In this document: positions 15,847 to 24,338 of the stretch, piece by piece
Layout of the letters: every line of letters begins with the position of its first letter
Numbering within the stretch: position 1 is the first letter of the stretch
The notes under the pieces: model-generated
Seen by the model: only the letters and a program-made list of their open reading frames with translations
Told to the model about the DNA's origin: nothing
The model's database searches: none
NCBI GenBank assembly: GCA_026627345.1
Contig: JAPNUP010000081.1
Location: forward strand, 1-35,749
DNA from: Bacillota bacterium
GTDB taxonomy: Bacteria; Bacillota; Bacilli; Alicyclobacillales; SLC66
Length of the DNA: 35,749 nt
Reading direction: 5' to 3'
Made by a program: the position numbers and the translations under genes

Positions 15847-16335
15847 TCAACGCTTGTCGCGTCGCCGCTTGCTAAAGAAGTCTGCCAACATCATAGCACA
15901 TCGGTCGTCCAAAATGCCAGCGCAAACGCGTGGATAATGATTGAAGCCTTGGATATCGTACAAAGAAAGTGTCGATACGAGCGCGCCACCTTTCGGACTT
16001 AGCGTTCCGAACACCACCTCTTCGACCCGTGCCAGCAAGATGGCGCCTGCACACATCACACACGGCTCGACTGTCACATACAACCGACATCCAGTCAGAC
16101 GCCAGTCTCCGTAAACAAGGGCCGCTTCTCTTAGCGCAAGCACCTCTGCATGTGCAGTGGGATCCTTTAAGGTCTCGCGTTGATTGTACCCGCGACCGAT
16201 AATCTCGCCATCCGCCCGCACCACCACCGCACCGATCGGCACTTCCCCGATCGCAGCTGCCTTTTTGGCCTCAAGCAGCGCCTCTTCCATATAGACGCTG
16301 TGCCTGACTGCACCGTCTTGCACACCTTCGCTCAT
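15847..16335 (-). CDS. tadA: tRNA-specific adenosine deaminase TadA
   Basis: This 162-residue zinc deaminase converts A34 of tRNA-Arg(ACG) to inosine. The active site has His62-Ala-Glu64 and the PCVMC motif (Cys92, Cys95), and the N-terminus has EVPIGAVVV. The tail RRRDKR is basic. GGTGCGGAG is immediately upstream of the ATG. The tadA-tRNA-Ser-SRP-dnaX order is that of Bacilli near the origin, with the kinase added. Confidence 0.96.
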   Translation of the reverse strand: MSEGVQDGAVRHSVYMEEALLEAKKAAAIGEVPIGAVVVRADGEIIGRGYNQRETLKDPTAHAEVLALREAALVYGDWRLTGCRLYVTVEPCVMCAGAILLARVEEVVFGTLSPKGGALVSTLSLYDIQGFNHYPRVCAGILDDRCAMMLADFFSKRRRDKR

Positions 16336-16435
16336 CTCCGCACCTACCTCTGGCCCCTTGAACTGCGTCTTACGTTATCACACTTCTTTGGGCGTTTGCA
16401 TAGCGTACAGACGATGAAGGAAAGGGGTCGACAGT

Positions 16436-18286
16436 ATGTGTGGGATAGCAGGATGGATCGACTGGCGGGAGGACTTGCGACATCGGGAAGAGGCCGTGCG
16501 CCAAATGGGGGCCACGCTAATCTGTCGCGGTCCCGATGCAGAGGGAATCTGGCTGTCTGAGCACGCAGCCTTCGCCCATCGGCGCCTGATTGTCATCGAT
16601 CCCGAAGGCGGGGCACAACCGATGATACGCGGCGAGCGAGACCGTGCTTTTATCATCGTTTACAATGGCGAAATGTACAATATGGATGAAGTTCGCAGTG
16701 AACTGACAGCACGTGGACACGCAATGACTTCGCGATCTGACACCGAGTTGCTGTTGCGGGCATACATGGAGTGGGGGCCGGACTGCGTCGACCATTTCAA
16801 TGGGATTTTCGCATTCGGGATCTGGAGCGAGCGGGATCAAAGCCTGTTTCTCGCGCGTGACAGACTAGGGGTCAAACCACTCTTTTTCGCGCCTCAACCA
16901 GACCGCTTGGTATTTGGTTCAGAGCTAAAAGCGATCCTCGCCAATCCATACGTTCCAGCCGAAGTGGCTCTCGAAGGTTTAGCAGAACTGTTCTTTATCG
17001 GCCCTGCAAGAACGCCTGGACACGCGGTGTTTCGCGGGATTCGCGAGTTGCGACCAGGCCACTGGCTATTATGTACCCGAGATGGCGTGCAAGAGAAGTG
17101 TTACTGGAAACTCGAAAGCCATGAGCATGAAGACGATTTGGCTGTAACCACTGATCGCGTGCAAGAACTCCTATATGATGCCGTGTCACGTCAGTTGGTT
17201 TCGGATGTGCCAATTGCGACGCTGCTCTCCGGCGGGTTGGATTCAAGCGCAGTGAGCGCGTTCGCCTCCAAAGCGCTTCGCGAAGCTGGCAGAGGTCCCC
17301 TACACACGTATTCCGTCGATTTTGTTGACGCTGACGCCTACTTTGAAGCCAATTCATTTCAAACGAGCCGCGATGCGCCTTGGGTCACGCGCGTATCCGA
17401 GTACCTAGGCAGCGTACATCACAACATCGTGTTCGACAATCCAGAAATGATCCAGCATTTGCTACGGCCTTTGGCAGCACGCGACCTGCCCGGTATGGCT
17501 GACATCGACGTCTCTTTGTTCCTGTTTTGCCAGGAGATTAAAAAAGGCGCTACAGTAGCCCTATCAGGGGAAGCGGCCGACGAGGTCTTCGGCGGGTATC
17601 CGTGGTTTCACCGAGAAGATGCCCTGACCGCGAACACCTTCCCTTGGTCCTTGCAACTGCATCGGCGCATGCCGATCGTCAACAAGGAACTGCGCGCGGC
17701 GATCAACCCCGAGCAGTACGTGATGCGTCGCTACGAGGAGGCGTTGCAAGAGGTGCCGCGCCTGACTTCTGAATCAGCGCAGGACGCGCGCATTCGCGAG
17801 ATCTCATATCTCAGCATCACACGCTTTCTTGCGACGTTGCTGGAGCGTAAAGACCGGATGAGCATGGCGGCAGGGCTCGAAGTACGGGTGCCTTTTTGCG
17901 ATCACCGATTGGTGGAGTATGTTTGGAATGTGCCGTGGTCGATCCGCAACGCAGGGGGCACAGCCAAGGCAATCCTGCGCAAGGCGGTCGTCGACGTGCT
18001 GCCAGACGACGTCGTATGGCGCAAGAAAACGCCGTACCCCTCAACGCATAACCCCGCCTATTTGCAGGCTGTGCGTGGCTTGATGAATGAGATTCTGGCA
18101 GACCCGAGCTCACCGATTCTGCCGTTACTCGATATTCCCGGTGTTCGCGCAGCCATCGATGACAGTTTCCAAAAGTCCGAGCACAAACCCTGGTTTGGAC
18201 AGATCATGGGCGTGCCGCAAATGTTCGACTACCTGATTCAAATCAACGCATGGTTACGCGATCACGGCGTCACGATCGTTGGCTAA
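16436..18286 (+). CDS. asnB: asparagine synthetase (glutamine-hydrolysing)
   Basis: This 616-residue class II glutamine amidotransferase and synthetase makes asparagine from aspartate, glutamine and ATP. Cys2 (MCGIAGW) is the glutaminase nucleophile. CRGPDAEG and the YNGEMYN segment shape the glutamine site, and the ATP pyrophosphatase loop is LLSGGLDSSAVS at about residue 264. AAAGGGG precedes the ATG. It is a single plus-strand gene divergent from tadA and closed by a strong terminator. Related AsnB-like proteins sometimes amidate wall peptides, but nothing here points that way. Confidence 0.95.
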   Translation: MCGIAGWIDWREDLRHREEAVRQMGATLICRGPDAEGIWLSEHAAFAHRRLIVIDPEGGAQPMIRGERDRAFIIVYNGEMYNMDEVRSELTARGHAMTSRSDTELLLRAYMEWGPDCVDHFNGIFAFGIWSERDQSLFLARDRLGVKPLFFAPQPDRLVFGSELKAILANPYVPAEVALEGLAELFFIGPARTPGHAVFRGIRELRPGHWLLCTRDGVQEKCYWKLESHEHEDDLAVTTDRVQELLYDAVSRQLVSDVPIATLLSGGLDSSAVSAFASKALREAGRGPLHTYSVDFVDADAYFEANSFQTSRDAPWVTRVSEYLGSVHHNIVFDNPEMIQHLLRPLAARDLPGMADIDVSLFLFCQEIKKGATVALSGEAADEVFGGYPWFHREDALTANTFPWSLQLHRRMPIVNKELRAAINPEQYVMRRYEEALQEVPRLTSESAQDARIREISYLSITRFLATLLERKDRMSMAAGLEVRVPFCDHRLVEYVWNVPWSIRNAGGTAKAILRKAVVDVLPDDVVWRKKTPYPSTHNPAYLQAVRGLMNEILADPSSPILPLLDIPGVRAAIDDSFQKSEHKPWFGQIMGVPQMFDYLIQINAWLRDHGVTIVG

Positions 18287-18287
18287 C

Positions 18288-18335
18288 AGAGACAAAGCGG
18301 CGCACCCGGGTATCTAGGTGCGCCGCTTTGTCTCT
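18288..18335 (+). terminator. strong bidirectional terminator between asnB and gmk
   Basis: A perfect 19-base stem, AGAGACAAAGCGGCGCACC with its complement, encloses a 10-base loop starting 1 base after the asnB stop. Its lower part is TTTGTCTCT on both strands. It separates the convergent asnB and gmk. Confidence 0.88.
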
Positions 18336-18375
18336 CGCTATAGATGTTATCGGCCAAGAAACGACGAAGGCGTTC

Positions 18376-19026
18376 TTAACGTGATACGTTCTCCGGTGCG
18401 CCGACGATGTCGCGGATGATACGCTGTAGCGCATACGTGCTCTCTTCAAGATCGTCATTAACCAACACGTGATTGTACTTATGCTGATGATCCATCTCTA
18501 GCGGCACGCGCTTGAGACGGTTCTCTACAGCCTGTACATCACCGTCGCGCTCCATCAGGCGATGAGACAGTTCATCCATAGAAGGGGGCGAAATAAAAAT
18601 CGTGCGGATGTCCTGCGGAAAAGCCTTCCGCGCATCTTCGCACCCAAGCACATCCATATCAGTAATAATGTCATAGCCGTTCTCAATGGCATATTCGATC
18701 GTCGGACGGTGCGTACCATAGTAGTTTTGCGAGTGTATCTTTTTCCACTCGAGAAAATGATCCCGCGCGATCAGGTCTTCAAATTCCTCTGTGGACAAAA
18801 ACACATAAGGGTTCATCTGGCTTTCGCCAGGTCGCATCGCGCGCGTCGTGGCAGAGGGGATGTAATACACACCCTTTACGCCCTCCAAGACGCGTGTCAA
18901 TAAGGTGTTTTTTCCCACACCTGATGGGCCCGAAAGGATAATGAAGTGTCCCTTTCGTTCATGCTTGTCCGCCGGGTCAAACGCTATAAACAACTCTGGT
19001 ACCATGACGCCCCCCACACCGCGCAT
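18376..19026 (-). CDS. gmk: guanylate kinase family protein (divergent)
   Basis: This 216-residue protein has the guanylate kinase layout. The P-loop is GPSGVGKNT, followed by SATTRAMRPGE (GMP-binding Ser/Arg), FLEWKKIHSQNYYGT (Glu and Tyr), a DMDVLG core and the LID with NRLKRV. It would phosphorylate GMP to GDP. Several positions differ from canonical Gmk: Asn in the P-loop, PYVF instead of DYFF, and a roughly 25-residue N-terminal extension. The canonical gene may be elsewhere and this a paralogue. ATG 19026 has AGGAG 8 bases upstream; ATG 19005 is an alternative. It lies 56 bases downstream of the anti-sigma gene on the same strand. Confidence 0.85.
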   Translation of the reverse strand: MRGVGGVMVPELFIAFDPADKHERKGHFIILSGPSGVGKNTLLTRVLEGVKGVYYIPSATTRAMRPGESQMNPYVFLSTEEFEDLIARDHFLEWKKIHSQNYYGTHRPTIEYAIENGYDIITDMDVLGCEDARKAFPQDIRTIFISPPSMDELSHRLMERDGDVQAVENRLKRVPLEMDHQHKYNHVLVNDDLEESTYALQRIIRDIVGAPENVSR

Positions 19027-19027
19027 C

Positions 19028-19043
19028 CGCGTACTCCTACGCG
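19028..19043 (-). promoter_or_regulatory. hairpin presenting the gmk ribosome binding site in its loop
   Basis: CGCGTA-GGAG-TACGCG is a 6-base inverted repeat with the Shine-Dalgarno GGAG as its loop, directly before the gmk ATG. On the plus strand the same hairpin is followed by CTTTTTC and so resembles a small terminator. Either role is a guess. Confidence 0.35.
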
Positions 19044-19082
19044 CTTTTTCACAATTATGAGCCGCGCAGGCTACGGTGTCAA

Positions 19083-19901
19083 TCAGACTGATTCATCCAT
19101 CTGCATGTGAACCACCATTTTGCCGAGCGGCTTTTTGTCGCCCCACTGCGGTTCACGTGTGACTCCGACTGCAACAAAACTCAAGGATTGCGGAACCATC
19201 GCCGTTACGGTCGCTTGACCGCCTGCTGCGGGGACAAATTCACCGAATCCGATGTGCTTACCACTTTGCGTGACCACCCACAACTCGTAGCACCCGTTGG
19301 CGGGGGCAGGAGGCATCTCCTTTAAAGCCAGCGTTAACTGCATCATATCCGCCTGGCGCTTCATCATGAGCACTCCATGCGTATGTGGAAACGTAGCAGA
19401 AGCTTCCATCTTAAGCGGCGTCCCTAATAACCGGTTAACGCCGGACGATCCGTGCACCACCAAGAAGATCCCTAGTATCACCGCAGCCCCCGCACCAATG
19501 ACCCCAAGCCAGCCATTTCGGGCGCGCCGAACTGTCGATTTGCGACTGACAAGCGGCTGATATGCAGGAGTGGGCAATGAATCGGAGACGGGTGTAGCCT
19601 CCGGCGCCCTAACTGCAAAGGCAGCTTGAAGTGTCGTCGCCTTTAGCGCTTCGAAGTTCGCTGGTGCCACGTGCTTTACCCCATCAGGCTCGCCTGTTTG
19701 TGCCGATTCATCGTTTTCTGGCCAAGGCGCCTCTGTCAAAAGCGTATGAGCCAACTGCAAATCCGTCCACTCTTGCTGACAGCGCAAACAACTTGTCAAG
19801 TGGACTGCGAACGACGACATCTGCTCCTCAGATAGTTCTCCGAGCAGATACTCCGTCAGCCTGTCACACTCCACCGGCGTCGTTTCATGCCTGTCTGTCA
19901 T
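19083..19901 (-). CDS. membrane anti-sigma factor, zinc-ZAS/RskA type
   Basis: This 272-residue anti-sigma factor has an N-terminal zinc anti-sigma domain, His34-x3-Cys38-x2-Cys41 with an upstream Cys12. A linker is followed by one membrane helix (about 130-150, GWLGVIGAGAAVILGIFLVV) and an extracellular RskA-like C-terminal domain (GCYELWVVTQSGKHIGFGEF). It should hold the adjacent ECF sigma at the membrane until a surface signal triggers release. It overlaps the sigma gene by 4 bases (ATGA), so the pair is translationally coupled. The signal is unknown. Confidence 0.92.
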   Translation of the reverse strand: MTDRHETTPVECDRLTEYLLGELSEEQMSSFAVHLTSCLRCQQEWTDLQLAHTLLTEAPWPENDESAQTGEPDGVKHVAPANFEALKATTLQAAFAVRAPEATPVSDSLPTPAYQPLVSRKSTVRRARNGWLGVIGAGAAVILGIFLVVHGSSGVNRLLGTPLKMEASATFPHTHGVLMMKRQADMMQLTLALKEMPPAPANGCYELWVVTQSGKHIGFGEFVPAAGGQATVTAMVPQSLSFVAVGVTREPQWGDKKPLGKMVVHMQMDESV

Positions 19902-20476
19902 CCGAGCACCTCCAGCTTCCAGTCTGTCATACGCGTGCGCAACCGTAAGAGTCCTGCGTGAAGCCGCGTCTTGACAGTGCCAAGCGGCAAATCAAGGACA
20001 GTCGCCACTTCGCTGAGTGTGTAGCCGTGAAAATAGGCGAGTTCCAGGACCAACCGTTCCTCAGGCCGCAGACTGGACATTGCCGTTCGAAGTTCGCCTC
20101 GCACCAGTCGCCCTTGTACCTCTTTTTCGACACCTTCTGACGCTGGCAAATCGAGCAATGTGATGTCGAGCGGCACACCTGATTTATGAGAACGCAGGTG
20201 CTTACGCAGATGATCAATTGCAATTCGGCGCGCCACGACACTAAGCCAGTGGTCAAAAGCACCAAGCGCGGGCTTATAGCCTTGCGTCGTCCAAACGCGT
20301 GTAAACACATCTTGCACGATCTCTTCCAGCAACTGACGGTCAGATGTCAGTCGTCTGCCGATCGCAAAGACTTTGCTTGCATACCGATCGTACAGCAAGG
20401 ACAGTGCTTGACCATCTCCGCGTAAAACGCCTTCATACAACTCTTCATCGGTCAAACCGCAGACCCCCGTACGCAT
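19898..20476 (-). CDS. ECF (group 4) RNA polymerase sigma factor
   Basis: This is a sigma-70 family ECF factor. Region 2 has LYDRYASKVFAIGRR, EEIVQDVFTRVW and the -10 recognition helix FDHWLSVVARRIAIDHLRK. Region 4 has LRPEERLVLELAYFHGYTLSEVATVLDLPLGTVKTRLHAG, with the -35 helix at GTVKTRLHAG. I start it at ATG 20476; a GTG at 20518 is also in frame, but neither has a strong ribosome binding site. Its own promoter carries an ECF-type AACC/CGTA pair, so it is probably autoregulated. Confidence 0.93.
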   Translation of the reverse strand: MRTGVCGLTDEELYEGVLRGDGQALSLLYDRYASKVFAIGRRLTSDRQLLEEIVQDVFTRVWTTQGYKPALGAFDHWLSVVARRIAIDHLRKHLRSHKSGVPLDITLLDLPASEGVEKEVQGRLVRGELRTAMSSLRPEERLVLELAYFHGYTLSEVATVLDLPLGTVKTRLHAGLLRLRTRMTDWKLEVLG

Positions 20477-20540
20477 TTCTGATGCAACATTCCGGCGTGA
20501 CCGCCCATGGTCTAGCACAGCAAGGGTATGTCTCTATACA

Positions 20541-20565
20541 TACGCAACAATCCAGCTACACGGTT
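20541..20565 (-). promoter_or_regulatory. ECF-type promoter of the sigma/anti-sigma operon
   Basis: AACC (20562-20565) is followed after 17 bases by CGTA (20541-20544) on the minus strand, the usual -35 and -10 of ECF-dependent promoters. Transcription would begin near 20533, just ahead of the sigma gene. This points to positive autoregulation. Confidence 0.65.
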
Positions 20566-20575
20566 TTGCAATATC

Positions 20576-20604
20576 ACTGGCGTAGGCGCAGCGCCTACGC
20601 CAGT
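20576..20604 (-). terminator. perfect hairpin at the end of the YhaO/YhaN operon
   Basis: ACTGGCGTAGGCGC and its exact complement (14 bases each) flank a single A. The hairpin contains the stop codon of the 40-residue gene and sits directly upstream of the ECF promoter. There is no T-run, so it may insulate the two operons or affect mRNA stability rather than act as a classical terminator. Confidence 0.5.
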
Positions 20605-20717
20605 TCACCTGCGACAGGACGTGCGGCAAAGGCTGCCGCCAGCAAGAAAAACACGACAAACATCGCGAGAAACCCGATCATCCAAGGTGTCAACCCATAG
20701 TCACTGATCCACTCCAT
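20595..20717 (-). CDS. 40-residue single-pass membrane protein
   Basis: A short open frame runs from ATG 20717 to TAG 20595 with TAGGAGGTG 6-7 bases upstream, a near-perfect ribosome binding site. The product starts MEWISDYGLTPWMIGFLAMF, continues as a strongly hydrophobic helix (about residues 12-31) and ends in a short polar tail (ARPVAGELA). It lies 27 bases downstream of the YhaN-like gene on the same strand, so it is probably cotranscribed. I do not recognise a family. The strong ribosome binding site and clean membrane-helix pattern make it a likely real gene. Confidence 0.7.
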   Translation of the reverse strand: MEWISDYGLTPWMIGFLAMFVVFFLLAAAFAARPVAGELA

Positions 20718-20744
20718 CGCCTGCACCTCCTAGACCGCTCACGC

Positions 20745-23700
20745 CTACTGTATGCGCACCCGCCCGCTTAGGGCCGGGCTCTCGCCTAACTCGTGAAGGC
20801 GCACAGCATCCGCACCTGCAAGGCGCAACATGAGCGCCGCGATGTGCTTATGATGCGTGAAGTAGATGACTTGCGTATGCGCAGATAACTCCCGCAGCAC
20901 TTCAAGGGTCGCTGCAGCCCGCTCATCATCAAAATGCACAAGGATGTCGTCCATGATCAGCGGCAACGGACCTTCCGCCGCCATGTAGTGCTCGACAAAA
21001 GAGAGGCGTAGCGCCAGATGCAATTGATCGCGCGTTCCATCGCTCAATTGACTAATCCGGCGGGAACTGCCGTCAGCCGCGAGCGCATAGAGATAAGGCG
21101 TTGTCTCCTCGTACTCCACGGTCAGTTCCCGATAACGGTGCAATGTCAGCCTGGCAAAGATTTCACTGGCTCGTCCGAGAATCAGGGACTCTGTCTGGCC
21201 GCGAAAAATCTCTATGCCCCGTTCAAGAAGCTTTCGTGCGAGCGCAGCTCGTACGTATTCTTGCCACAGTCGGTCGACTTGCGCCAGTCTATTTTCAGCC
21301 TCTTGCGCCATCTGCGCAGCGGTGGCTTGACTGCCGTCTTGCAACCGCAAGCGTTCTCTCTTTACGCCCAAGGTCTGCGCCAACGAGTCGATCTTCTCGT
21401 TCAACTCGCTTTTTTGTTGAAGCAGTCCCTGCGCGCGCTCTTCCAACCTATCAAATGCGTCTCCCTGCAGGACGGACGCCACTTCTTCCTCCAGTTCACT
21501 AGGCGCACGCTCGTCTCCAGCCAAAGTCAGCTGTTTTTTCACCTGAGCTTGCTCCTCTTGCAACTGTCTGCGCGCTAAAGCCCTGTCGATCAACTGTAAG
21601 AGGGCCTGTGAATCGGCGGCGCCAAGACTCATGCGATACGCTTCCCACTGCGCCATGTCGGCCTCCTGCGCAGTTCGCACACTAGCTAGCTCAGTTTGCG
21701 CGCGACTGATATCGCGCGCAGACTGTGCAAGCCAACGATCCTCTTGCAACGCGTCTTCCATACGCTGATGCAGATAGGTAATGAGTGACTCGACGGAAGG
21801 TTGCTCCAGATGAGAACCCGGAATGTCCGGCAACTCTCCCGCAATCGCCTGACTCCGCTGTTCAAATGCCTCGCGCGCTTGCACGTGACGAGCCAGATCG
21901 GACTTCGCCCGCTGGTAATCCTCTACGGCCTGAAAGAGATCGCGCACCCGGTCGAGATAGCGCGTGACCGCTGCAGGGTCCGGCGGCAACGTAGGAAAAG
22001 ATGCGATCAGCGTTTGCCATTTGCCCTGACACTCTGCCAATTGTGCCTGAACGCCACTGCGTTTTCGCTGACTAGAGAGCAGTGCTTCCTGACTCTCTTC
22101 TACACGTTTCGCGCTCTCGGCACGCTGCCTATGCGCATCATCCAAGTGACGCACGATCCGCTCGAGACGACCGACAAGCTCAGACCATTCCGTGAGCGGC
22201 AACTGATCACCACTGGCCTCGGCTTCGAAAACCGTATCCTGCAGCCCTGCATCCGCCAGCATGCGTGCGACACTTCGCACCCAGTCGATCTTGCGCTGCG
22301 ACAGTGCCAAATGCTCACGCTTCATCTCGGATACACGCGCGTGTGCTTGCACGAGCGGCGTCCAGACCTCTTGCAACCACGCTTTCATCTCAGTCGGCGA
22401 GAGCGCTGCTTGTCCTAAATCTACCCATTCACCTTGCCAAGCTGCCATACGGAGCGTCCATTGCCGGTCTGCCTCTTGCGACGCCTGCTTGAACCTTGCG
22501 ATATCCAGTTCTCGCTGTTCCTTTTGCGCTAACCACTGTGCTCGTTGGGCAGACCGATCCGCCTCGCGGCGCAAACGATCAGCGACTTCATCCGCACGTT
22601 TAACAGCGGCCTCGTAAGCGTCAGGCAACGAAGCCTCTTCACCGAATGCCACCGTCTCTTGCGTGACGCCTTCTAGCCACACGCGCTTCACCCACTGCCA
22701 ACCCGTTTGACGATGCGCACGCGCTTGCGTCAAATCCGCTTCGACCGGGACCTGCCCCATCAGCGACAGGGTCTCTAGCTGCTCGCCTAGGTGCGCCAGA
22801 TCTTTGTTCGCTTCAACCCATTGCTGTTCGAGCTGCCGGGCATCGCGTTCTCTATCCAACCATTCCCGTTCATAACGTTCGATTGTCGCCATGAGCGGGA
22901 TCGACATCGCAACAGCTTCGTCGACTGTTCGACGACAGACCGTTTGCCGACTCCACATCAAACGAATGTCTTCCAGTGAGGCTGACCATTGCTTTTGCCA
23001 TTGCAGCAGGTTGTCATCCACATCTCCCCACGACATCGCAAGCTTCAGTAATCCCTGCAGGGGGGTGCTGTCCGGAGCTGCAGCGCATTGTTGCCACACC
23101 CGTTCACGCTGCGCGACCTCCGCTACAGTCTTGTCATAGCCCTCTTCTGCGGCTTCCAGCTGTACATGCAGATTCTGCCACAGCTGCGCCACCGCTCTGA
23201 TCTGCTCGCGTTCAGCCAGCGGTGTGCGGAGTTTCTCGATCTCTTGCAGATCGATATTCGGCGCCACCTCACGCCAGATAGACAGTACCTGTGTACGCAG
23301 GTCTTGCACCTGTTGCTCTAATCTCGGCATGTCGCGAACCGTTTGCCGGTACGCGTCGAGAGTGGCAAACAAGTGCCTGAGCGGCACTTCCTGAACCAAA
23401 ATGGCGGGATCTTCCTTATGCGTCGCACGTTCGTTCACCATCGCCGCCAGTGCCTGCTCGCGCTGCGCAATGTCCTTTTGCGCTTCATGCAAAGCGTTAT
23501 AGAGCGTAGGAATATGCTGTTCCCATGCCTGTGCTAACACAGGCACATCATCGAACGTCTGCAATTGGCTATGCAGTGCTCGCCATGTCAGTAAGACCGG
23601 ATACACCCGCTGCACGCGCCGAACGCTGGTAAGCGTCTTTTCCAGTTCACCCTGCTCGCGGCGAAACTGTGCAACTTGCCTCTCCATGGCCTCGATATCC

Positions 23701-24338
23701 TCGCGCAAAGCCAGCCAGTCTTCCCCGCGCAGTCCACTATCTCGAACCTTTGCGACAGCCTCCTGATAGAGACGCCATTCGGTGTTCAAAAGCCGCGTGC
23801 TATTGGATCGAAACGTCAGATCAGCGAGCCTGTTCACGCGTTCACCCAGTCCTGCCAGCGCGCCTTGCAGAAGCTGTACGCCCCCTCCAGCTTCAAACAG
23901 CGAGATACCTGCGTGACCGTCCGATGCCAGTAGACTTTCTCCGCCTATACGGAGGCGCTCATGATCGAATCCAAATAAGAGTCGGTAACGTTCGCGCGTC
24001 ATCGTGCCCAAGTAGGGTTGCAACACCTCTTGCCCCAAGACCTGATCGCGCGCATCTGTGAGCACCAACTGCGTGCGCTGTTTGCGACGTACAATCGTAA
24101 ACTCGGGTTCTCCCTCTTGCGACAGTGTGCCTGAAAGGCGCGACCGGCTGTGATACAAGTCTTTTTGAGCCTCTTCTACTTTCCCACCAAAAAGTAGGTC
24201 GACCAGCACTTGTAACATCGTGCTCTTCCCCGCTTCATTGGCCCCATAAATCAGTTGTAAGCCTGACTTGCCTGAGAAGTCCAGCTCTTGTCTTTCGAAA
24301 TGCAACACAGACTGCACCGTCAACTCTCGAATCCTCAT
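20745..24338 (-). CDS. yhaN: YhaN-like SMC/Rad50-type ATPase (SbcC analogue)
   Basis: This 1197-residue protein of the Rad50/SbcC class has an N-terminal half-ATPase with P-loop YGANEAGKST (about 31-40). Long coiled-coil arms follow, rich in Gln, Arg and Glu (about 170-1020). The C-terminal half-ATPase has the signature LSDGTRDQLHLALRLSF and Walker B LPLIMDDILVHFDDERA. The stretch GANEAGKSTMLQVLVDLLFG is typical of YhaN rather than canonical SbcC. It would form a complex with the adjacent YhaO nuclease for processing DNA ends. It is clearly longer than B. subtilis YhaN (963 residues, from memory), with the extra length in the arms. The start overlaps the yhaO stop by 4 bases. Confidence 0.9.
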   Translation of the reverse strand: MRIRELTVQSVLHFERQELDFSGKSGLQLIYGANEAGKSTMLQVLVDLLFGGKVEEAQKDLYHSRSRLSGTLSQEGEPEFTIVRRKQRTQLVLTDARDQVLGQEVLQPYLGTMTRERYRLLFGFDHERLRIGGESLLASDGHAGISLFEAGGGVQLLQGALAGLGERVNRLADLTFRSNSTRLLNTEWRLYQEAVAKVRDSGLRGEDWLALREDIEAMERQVAQFRREQGELEKTLTSVRRVQRVYPVLLTWRALHSQLQTFDDVPVLAQAWEQHIPTLYNALHEAQKDIAQREQALAAMVNERATHKEDPAILVQEVPLRHLFATLDAYRQTVRDMPRLEQQVQDLRTQVLSIWREVAPNIDLQEIEKLRTPLAEREQIRAVAQLWQNLHVQLEAAEEGYDKTVAEVAQRERVWQQCAAAPDSTPLQGLLKLAMSWGDVDDNLLQWQKQWSASLEDIRLMWSRQTVCRRTVDEAVAMSIPLMATIERYEREWLDRERDARQLEQQWVEANKDLAHLGEQLETLSLMGQVPVEADLTQARAHRQTGWQWVKRVWLEGVTQETVAFGEEASLPDAYEAAVKRADEVADRLRREADRSAQRAQWLAQKEQRELDIARFKQASQEADRQWTLRMAAWQGEWVDLGQAALSPTEMKAWLQEVWTPLVQAHARVSEMKREHLALSQRKIDWVRSVARMLADAGLQDTVFEAEASGDQLPLTEWSELVGRLERIVRHLDDAHRQRAESAKRVEESQEALLSSQRKRSGVQAQLAECQGKWQTLIASFPTLPPDPAAVTRYLDRVRDLFQAVEDYQRAKSDLARHVQAREAFEQRSQAIAGELPDIPGSHLEQPSVESLITYLHQRMEDALQEDRWLAQSARDISRAQTELASVRTAQEADMAQWEAYRMSLGAADSQALLQLIDRALARRQLQEEQAQVKKQLTLAGDERAPSELEEEVASVLQGDAFDRLEERAQGLLQQKSELNEKIDSLAQTLGVKRERLRLQDGSQATAAQMAQEAENRLAQVDRLWQEYVRAALARKLLERGIEIFRGQTESLILGRASEIFARLTLHRYRELTVEYEETTPYLYALAADGSSRRISQLSDGTRDQLHLALRLSFVEHYMAAEGPLPLIMDDILVHFDDERAAATLEVLRELSAHTQVIYFTHHKHIAALMLRLAGADAVRLHELGESPALSGRVRIQ

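Noticed and set aside
15272-15850. Minus-strand frame of 192 codons over tRNA-Ser and the SRP RNA
   Set aside because: It passes through two structural RNA genes and the kinase in another frame.
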